Shown here in pieces: positions 59,196 through 64,000 of a DNA stretch of 64,000 bases. The notes beneath the pieces were generated by a model that was not told the DNA's origin, searched no databases, and saw only the letters and a program-made list of their open reading frames with translations. The translations under genes were made by a program, and so were the position numbers. This stretch comes from Microbacterium salitolerans. Lineage in GTDB: Bacteria; Actinomycetota; Actinomycetes; Actinomycetales; Microbacteriaceae. Positions within the stretch are counted from its first letter, which is position 1, and the number at the start of each line of letters is the position of its first letter. The stretch spans positions 1 through 64,000 of the forward strand of contig NZ_JAHKSH010000002.1 in assembly GCF_019720895.1 (NCBI RefSeq). The letters run 5' to 3'.

Positions 59196-60533
59196 ATGCA
59201 GCACTCCCTCGACGCGCTCGATGCGTGGCGCGACCTCCCGATCAAGCAGCAGCCGCAGTGGCCCGACCAGGCCGCCGTCGAGCTGGTCTCCGCCGAGCTG
59301 GCGACTCTTCCGCCGCTCGTCTTCGCGGGCGAGGTCGACGAGATGCGATATCGGCTGGGGCAGGCGGCCGCAGGCAAGGCGTTCCTCCTGCAGGGCGGCG
59401 ACTGCGCCGAGACCTTCGCGGGCGCGACGGCGGATAAGATCCGCAACCGCATCAAGACGGTTCTGCAGATGGCGGTCGTTCTGACGTACGGCGCGTCGAT
59501 GCCGATCGTGAAGATGGGGCGCATGGCGGGCCAGTTCGCCAAGCCGCGCTCGAAGGACGACGAGACGCGCGGCGACGTCACACTGCCTGCCTTCCGCGGC
59601 GAGATCGTGAACGGGTTCGACTTCACCGAGGAGTCGCGCACGGCCGATCCGGAGCGCCTGCTGCGTGCCTACCACACGGCCGCGAGCACCCTGAATCTCA
59701 TCCGCGCGTTCACGCAGGGCGGGTTCGCCGACCTGCGTGAGGTGCACCTGTGGAACAAGGGCTTCGCGGAGAACCCGGCGAACAAGCGCTACGAGCAGAT
59801 GGCGACGGAGATCGATCGCGCGATCAAGTTCATGGAGGCGGCGGGCGCCGACTTCGAGGAGCTCAAGCGCGTCGACTTCTACACGGGCCACGAGGGCCTG
59901 CTCATGGACTACGAGCGCCCCCTCACGCGCGTCGATTCGCGCACGGGCGACGTGTACGACACGTCAGCGCACTTCATCTGGGTGGGTGAGCGCACGCGAG
60001 AGCTCGACGGCGCGCACATCGACTTCGTCTCGAAGATCCGCAATCCGATCGGCGTCAAGCTCGGCCCGACGACGACTCCCGAGACGGCGCTCGCGCTCAT
60101 CGACAAGCTCGACCCCGAGCGCGAGCCAGGCCGGCTCACGTTCATCACCCGCATGGGAGCCGGAAAAATCCGCGATGCGCTCCCGCCGCTCCTCGAGGCG
60201 GTGAAGGCGTCGGGAGCTCAGCCGCTGTGGGTCACGGATCCGATGCACGGCAACGGGTTCGCGACGCCGACGGGCTACAAGACGCGCCGTTTCGACGACG
60301 TCGTCGACGAGGTCCGCGGATTCTTCGAGGCGCACCGCGCGACGGGCACGCACCCCGGCGGTATCCACGTGGAGCTCACGGGCGACGACGTCACGGAGTG
60401 CCTCGGCGGGTCCGAGGACATCGACGAGGCCACCCTCGCCACGCGCTACGAGTCGCTCTGCGACCCGCGGCTCAACCACAAGCAGTCGCTCGAGCTGGCG
60501 TTCCTCGTGGCCGAGGAGCTCGAGAAGCGCTGA
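59196..60533 (+). CDS. aroG: Class II 3-deoxy-7-phosphoheptulonate (DAHP) synthase
   Basis: A 445-residue enzyme condensing phosphoenolpyruvate and erythrose 4-phosphate, the first step of aromatic amino-acid synthesis. Class II signatures: 'FLLQGGDCAETFAGATADKIRN' (metal Cys), 'MPIVKMGRMAGQFAKPRSKDDE', 'WVGERTRELDGAHIDFVSKIRNPIGVKLGP', 'TWVTDPMHGN'-like 'PLWVTDPMHGNGF' and 'HPGGIHVELTGDDVTECLGG'. Length and sequence match the plant-like form in Mycobacterium AroG. It has a leaderless promoter and a 17-bp terminator. Confidence 0.97.
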   Translation: MQHSLDALDAWRDLPIKQQPQWPDQAAVELVSAELATLPPLVFAGEVDEMRYRLGQAAAGKAFLLQGGDCAETFAGATADKIRNRIKTVLQMAVVLTYGASMPIVKMGRMAGQFAKPRSKDDETRGDVTLPAFRGEIVNGFDFTEESRTADPERLLRAYHTAASTLNLIRAFTQGGFADLREVHLWNKGFAENPANKRYEQMATEIDRAIKFMEAAGADFEELKRVDFYTGHEGLLMDYERPLTRVDSRTGDVYDTSAHFIWVGERTRELDGAHIDFVSKIRNPIGVKLGPTTTPETALALIDKLDPEREPGRLTFITRMGAGKIRDALPPLLEAVKASGAQPLWVTDPMHGNGFATPTGYKTRRFDDVVDEVRGFFEAHRATGTHPGGIHVELTGDDVTECLGGSEDIDEATLATRYESLCDPRLNHKQSLELAFLVAEELEKR

Positions 60534-60546
60534 CCGTCAGGTGACG

Positions 60547-60584
60547 GACGCGAGGCCGGACCCGATCGGGTCCGGCCTCGCGTC
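60547..60584. terminator. 17-bp perfect hairpin terminator after aroG
   Basis: Arms of 17 bp starting GACGCGAGG flank the loop GATC, itself self-complementary, so the whole 38 bp is one palindrome. It serves both aroG and the convergent kinase gene. Confidence 0.75.
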
Positions 60585-60608
60585 GTCTCCGAGATGTGCG
60601 GCCGCGGA

Positions 60609-62585
60609 CTACTGCGTCGCGGTGATCTGAATGTAGATGGTGGTCCCAAGTGGCTGCTCGGTGCCGCTTGCCGGGTCCGTTCCTGTCGCCGTGGTCAGAC
60701 CGTTGGGCACCACGTTCCAGATCCCGGCATAGTCGACGGCGAAGCCGGCGGCTTCGAGCGCGGCCTTCGCGTCATCTCGGGTCATGCCGGCCACATCCGG
60801 TACGGGGAAGGGCTCAGGGCCGAGCGACTCGATGAGCGTGACGGTGTCGCCGGGGCGCCATTCCTCGCCTTCGGGATTCTCGGCGATGCCGATGACGAGC
60901 CCCTTGGCGATGTCGTCGCTGTACCACTGCTCGGTCTCGTCGGCGGCACCGAGCGCCACCTCGTCGAGGCGCTCGCGCGCCTCCTCGACCGACACGTTCG
61001 CGACATCGGGGAGGGAACCGGCCGATACCGTGACCGCGAGCTCGTCGCCCTGGTGCGCGCCGCATCCGTCGAGGCATGCGTAGCCGTCATCGGATCCGGC
61101 GGGCAGGAGCTGCGCTCCCACCACGGTCCCGGCCTCGCCTCCGTCGAACACCTCGGCGACGTCGTCGCGCACGCTGATCACGGCGTCGCTCGCATGCGCG
61201 TCGACCTGTTCCAGAGTCATGCCGCGCAGGGAATCGAGCTGCACCGATGCGGGTCCGAGCGACGTGGTGATCGTCACGGCTTCTCCGGGATACATGCGCG
61301 TACCGCTGTCGGGGGAGACGGCGATGATCTCGCCCTCGGAGACCTCGAGGCTGCTCTCGGTCTCCTCGACGGCGACGAGTTCGCGCGCGGCGAGCTCGTC
61401 CGCGGCCTGCGGGAACGTGGTGCCGGGAGCGAATTCGGGCACGGCGATCATGGATCCGGGGCCGGACCCGAGCCACCATCCCGTGCCGCCGGCGACGGCG
61501 GCGAGGAGGACGACGACGACGGCGATCCACCAGCCGCGGGTGGTGCGGCGCCGAGTCGCTGCCCGGAGTCTCTCGGCGTTGTCCGCGTTCGCCGCCGCCT
61601 GGTCGAGGGGGCGGGTGCCCGCGAGCACGGTCGTGGCGCCTGTCGTGTCGATCGATGGCGGCAGCAGCTTCGTCTCGCCGTCGCTGTCGTCGCTGGGGGT
61701 CGCGGGGCTCGGACGACCGCGAGCGGGCAGGGGGGCGATGCCGAGCTGATCCTCGATCTCGCGCAGCCGATCCAGCATGACCTGCGCGTCGTCCGGTCGT
61801 TCGTCGGGCTCGCGCTCGGTCGCCCAGAGCACGAGCTCGTCGAGCTGCTCGGGAACGCCGGGATTCTTGATGCTCGGGCGGGGAACCTGCTCGGTGGCGT
61901 GCTGATACGCGATCTGCATCGGCTGCTCGCCTCGATACGGCTGCTCGCCCGTCAGCATCTCGTACAGCATGATGCCGAGTGCGTAGATGTCGGTGCGCGC
62001 ATCCGCTGTGCCCTGCGTGACGAGCTCGGGGGCGAGGTAGGCGATCGTGCCGAGGAGCTGCTGGCCCGTCGCCGTGTTCGCCGATGTCGCGCGAGCGAGC
62101 CCGAAGTCGCCGATCTTGACGCGACCGTCTTCCGCCAGGAGCACGTTCTCCGGCTTCACATCGCGGTGGATGAAACCTGCTCGGTGCGCGGACGCGAGCC
62201 CCGACAGGACCGCATGCATGACGGTGATCGTGCGCTGGAGCGAGAGTCGCGTCTGCTCGTTCAGCAGGTCGCGCAGCGTGACGCCCGGCAGATACTCCAT
62301 CACGAGGTACGCGATGTCGTCGTCCTGGCCCTGGTCGAACACGCTGACCACGTGCGGGTCGCTCAGCCGGGCCGCGGCGCGGGCCTCCTGGATGAATCGG
62401 CTCTGGAAACGGTCGTCATCGCTCAGGTGGTGGTGCATCACCTTGAGGGCGATGCGCCGCTCGAGCCGCAGATCGGTCGCGAGATACACGGTCGCCATGC
62501 CGCCGCGCGCGATGCGGCCGCGCACTCGATATCTGCCGTCGACGAGCCGCCCGATGAGGGGATCAGCCTGAGGACGAGAAGACAC
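60609..62585 (-). CDS. PknB-type Ser/Thr protein kinase with PASTA domains
   Basis: A 658-residue membrane kinase. The cytoplasmic kinase domain (about 19-275) has the Gly loop 'GRIARGGMATVYLAT', Lys in 'IALKVM', catalytic 'FIHRDVKPENVLL', 'IGDFGLARA' and activation-loop Thr residues in 'TSANTATGQQLLGTIAYLAPE'. A linker and one TM helix ('GWWIAVVVVLLAAVAGGTGWW', about 345-368) lead to three or four extracellular PASTA repeats, which bind peptidoglycan fragments or lipid II. A likely kinase for the GarA protein at 47453. The GTG start is 6 nt after TAGACT. Confidence 0.95.
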   Translation of the reverse strand: MSSRPQADPLIGRLVDGRYRVRGRIARGGMATVYLATDLRLERRIALKVMHHHLSDDDRFQSRFIQEARAAARLSDPHVVSVFDQGQDDDIAYLVMEYLPGVTLRDLLNEQTRLSLQRTITVMHAVLSGLASAHRAGFIHRDVKPENVLLAEDGRVKIGDFGLARATSANTATGQQLLGTIAYLAPELVTQGTADARTDIYALGIMLYEMLTGEQPYRGEQPMQIAYQHATEQVPRPSIKNPGVPEQLDELVLWATEREPDERPDDAQVMLDRLREIEDQLGIAPLPARGRPSPATPSDDSDGETKLLPPSIDTTGATTVLAGTRPLDQAAANADNAERLRAATRRRTTRGWWIAVVVVLLAAVAGGTGWWLGSGPGSMIAVPEFAPGTTFPQAADELAARELVAVEETESSLEVSEGEIIAVSPDSGTRMYPGEAVTITTSLGPASVQLDSLRGMTLEQVDAHASDAVISVRDDVAEVFDGGEAGTVVGAQLLPAGSDDGYACLDGCGAHQGDELAVTVSAGSLPDVANVSVEEARERLDEVALGAADETEQWYSDDIAKGLVIGIAENPEGEEWRPGDTVTLIESLGPEPFPVPDVAGMTRDDAKAALEAAGFAVDYAGIWNVVPNGLTTATGTDPASGTEQPLGTTIYIQITATQ

Positions 62586-62591
62586 GCTCAG

Positions 62592-62597
62592 AGTCTA
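62592..62597 (-). promoter_or_regulatory. -10-like box TAGACT for the leaderless kinase gene
   Basis: On the minus strand TAGACT is followed by six bases and the GTG at 62585; this supports the GTG start. Confidence 0.5.
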
Positions 62598-62626
62598 GAG
62601 ATTCCACCCGAGAGGAGCCGGAAGGC

Positions 62627-63877
62627 TCACCCATGCTGCGCGAGCCAGCCGTAGGCCGCGACGCGCCAGCGGTCGTACCGATCGGGGAATGCCGAGATCT
62701 GCACGGCCTGCGCAGCCGCGCCGAAGTCCATGTCCGCCCACCCCGAGAGGTCGAGCAGACCGTTCGTCGCGCCATCGGGAGCTCCGAGGAAGAAGGTGCG
62801 CGTGGCGTAGTAGCGGTCGACGAGCTCATCGGGCTCGCCCCAGCCCGCGCTCGGGCGCTGCTGGAACAGCCCGAGCGAGTCGCGGTCGCCCCAGTCGAGG
62901 TTGCGGATACTCGACTCGACCATGGCGGTCGCGAGGGCGATCGCGATGCCCCGGTCCGAGACTCCGAGCTCGCGTCCGACCTGGATGATGATGCGCGCAT
63001 TCTCGGCCTGCGGTGTGCTGAGAGCGGCCTGCAGGTCGTAGACCGGGCTGTCGTAGATCGACTCGGGCTCGTCGTCGTCCTCCTCCTGCTGAGGAGGACG
63101 CTGCACGATCAGCTCCTGTCCCGGGTAGATGATCGAGCCCGCGTCGAGCGAGTTGACGTCGAGCAGCTCGTCGACCGAGATGCCGTACGCGGCGGCGATC
63201 GACCAGAGGGTGTCGCCGGCCTCGACGGTGTGCGTCTTCTGCGACTGCGGATCGTCGGGGATGCCCGCGGGTCCCTCGCTCGGCGTGTCATCCGGACGGG
63301 ACGGCGCGGTCGAACCGGGGATCGTGAGCTTCTGTCCGGGGAAGATGATGGCGGACTCGCCGAGCTCGTTCGCCTCGATGAGCGAGGCGACGGAGACGCC
63401 GTATGTCTGCGCGATCGACCAGACGGTCTCTCCCGCCTCGACGGTGTGGGTGGATCCCTGCGGTGCCTGCTCGGGAGCGGGTGCGGGGGCCTTCGGCACG
63501 TCGGCGTTCAGACTCTGGCGCAGCACCAGCTCCTGCCCGGGGAAGATCGTGCTCGACCAGTTCAGATCATTCCACGTGAGGAGATCGATCGTTCGGAGCC
63601 CATGGCGGATCGCGATGCCCGTGATCGTGTCTCCGGATTCGACCGTGTAGAACGGTGACGTGCCAGAGGCGCCGGACGCGAGGCCAGCGGGAGGAGTTCT
63701 CTCCGCGGCCGCGCCGAGCGCGCGCGGTGACGTCTTCGACGCCCGCTCATGCAGCCGGTCGCGATCGCTCTTCGGCGACGACTCGGCGGCGACAGCGGGT
63801 GCCCCGCTGAGAACGAGGGCCATCGCGCCTGTCATGGCGACAGGAGCGACAGCGAGAGCACGGTTCTGACGGAGCAC
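62627..63877 (-). CDS. Secreted LysM protein with C-terminal lysozyme-like/SLT-type domain
   Basis: A 416-residue exported cell-wall protein. The signal peptide is 'RALAVAPVAMTGAMALVLSG', cleaved after 'APAVAA'. Three LysM domains follow ('YTVESGDTITGIAIRHGL', 'HTVEAGETVWSIAQTYGV', 'HTVEAGDTLWSIAAAYGI'), separated by Pro-rich linkers, binding peptidoglycan. The last 130 residues ('IIIQVGRELGVSDRGIAIAL' and 'ESSIRNLDWGDRDSLGLFQQ') look like a transglycosylase-like fold. The GTG at 63877 has AAAGGGGG upstream; longer frames are not supported. It lies next to the PASTA kinase gene, suggesting cell-wall control. Confidence 0.9.
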   Translation of the reverse strand: MLRQNRALAVAPVAMTGAMALVLSGAPAVAAESSPKSDRDRLHERASKTSPRALGAAAERTPPAGLASGASGTSPFYTVESGDTITGIAIRHGLRTIDLLTWNDLNWSSTIFPGQELVLRQSLNADVPKAPAPAPEQAPQGSTHTVEAGETVWSIAQTYGVSVASLIEANELGESAIIFPGQKLTIPGSTAPSRPDDTPSEGPAGIPDDPQSQKTHTVEAGDTLWSIAAAYGISVDELLDVNSLDAGSIIYPGQELIVQRPPQQEEDDDEPESIYDSPVYDLQAALSTPQAENARIIIQVGRELGVSDRGIAIALATAMVESSIRNLDWGDRDSLGLFQQRPSAGWGEPDELVDRYYATRTFFLGAPDGATNGLLDLSGWADMDFGAAAQAVQISAFPDRYDRWRVAAYGWLAQHG

Positions 63878-63946
63878 AGGTTCCCCCTTTGGGTCGACCG
63901 ACCACACACGTCGGCGGATTGTCACCGTGTCACGGATGGGTAACAG

Positions 63947-63952
63947 TGTCAA
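63947..63952 (-). promoter_or_regulatory. Possible -35 (TTGACA) for the LysM gene
   Basis: TTGACA on the minus strand lies 69 nt before the start. A matching -10 at normal spacing is not clear. The remaining 48 bases to the window end show no gene. Confidence 0.25.
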
Positions 63953-64000
63953 CGGGTGATAACGCCTGGGGCGAATGTGGCATAAGTGATCCGTGTGACT

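Noticed and set aside
1-64000. CRISPR arrays, insertion sequences, prophage, integrative elements, rRNA and tRNA genes
   Set aside because: No regularly spaced repeats, transposase, integrase, att-like duplications or RNA-gene signatures were seen; base composition is even throughout.

Overview
The window is about 70% G+C and tightly packed, with C/G-ending codons, many ATGA/GTGA stop-start overlaps and several GTG/TTG starts. The mix of genes (FtsEX with SmpB, a GarA-type FHA protein beside a MerR regulator of the FtsR type, pyruvate carboxylase, class II DAHP synthase, a PASTA Ser/Thr kinase, a DUF5979/DUF11 surface protein) points to an actinobacterium of the family Microbacteriaceae, most likely Microbacterium. 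This is inferred from gene content; no rRNA is present. I saw no tRNA, rRNA, CRISPR array, insertion sequence or prophage.

Layout. 1-5809 (-) is the N-terminal 1936 residues of a giant secreted repeat protein that runs off the left edge. 5976-9771 (-) holds two membrane proteins, then an operon of a GlcG/HbpS-like protein and a glutathione-independent formaldehyde dehydrogenase. 9891-13586 has an unusual ATPase-LuxR regulator, an SRPBCC protein and a flavin disulfide-reductase-like enzyme coupled to a DUF1761 protein. 13707-16763 is a complete OpuC-type compatible-solute/choline ABC importer. 17006-18001 is an acyl desaturase without a normal start codon, followed by a scar of two truncated genes (18008-18284).

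18285-28905 is the most distinctive region: a carbohydrate-acquisition locus with a DeoR/LacI hybrid repressor, a heparinase II/III-like protein, a 2-hydroxyacid dehydrogenase, a DUF2264 protein, a three-gene sugar ABC importer, a DUF624 (YesL-like) protein and a ThuA-like protein. A helically phased array of TGTTCG boxes lies between its two divergent arms, and a 15-bp stem-loop separates the binding-protein gene from the permease genes. The likely logic is extracellular or imported acidic oligosaccharide degradation under one repressor; the substrate cannot be read from the sequence.

28971-45143 is mostly housekeeping and transport: flavin reductase, CPA2 antiporter, NmrA-like protein, Na+/alanine symporter, aminopeptidase N, TetR with a CydDC-like exporter, ftsE-ftsX-smpB, a prepilin-peptidase-like protein, a YihY-family protein and a CYTH protein. 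45201-63877 is central metabolism and cell-envelope control: lipoamide dehydrogenase, CopC-like protein, GarA-type FHA, two MerR regulators, ParA, pyruvate carboxylase, an Asp-rich MinD-like ATPase, peptide deformylase, acyl-CoA ligase, acyltransferase, DAHP synthase, PASTA kinase and a LysM protein.

A window-wide pattern is a TANNNT -10-like box placed 6 or 7 nt before the start codon of at least 13 genes on both strands, almost all without a Shine-Dalgarno sequence. This suggests that much of this chromosome is read from leaderless mRNAs, and it helps to choose GTG starts for parA, pknB, copC and the A24 peptidase. Most operon ends carry long perfect hairpins. There is no intergenic stretch longer than 300 bases.
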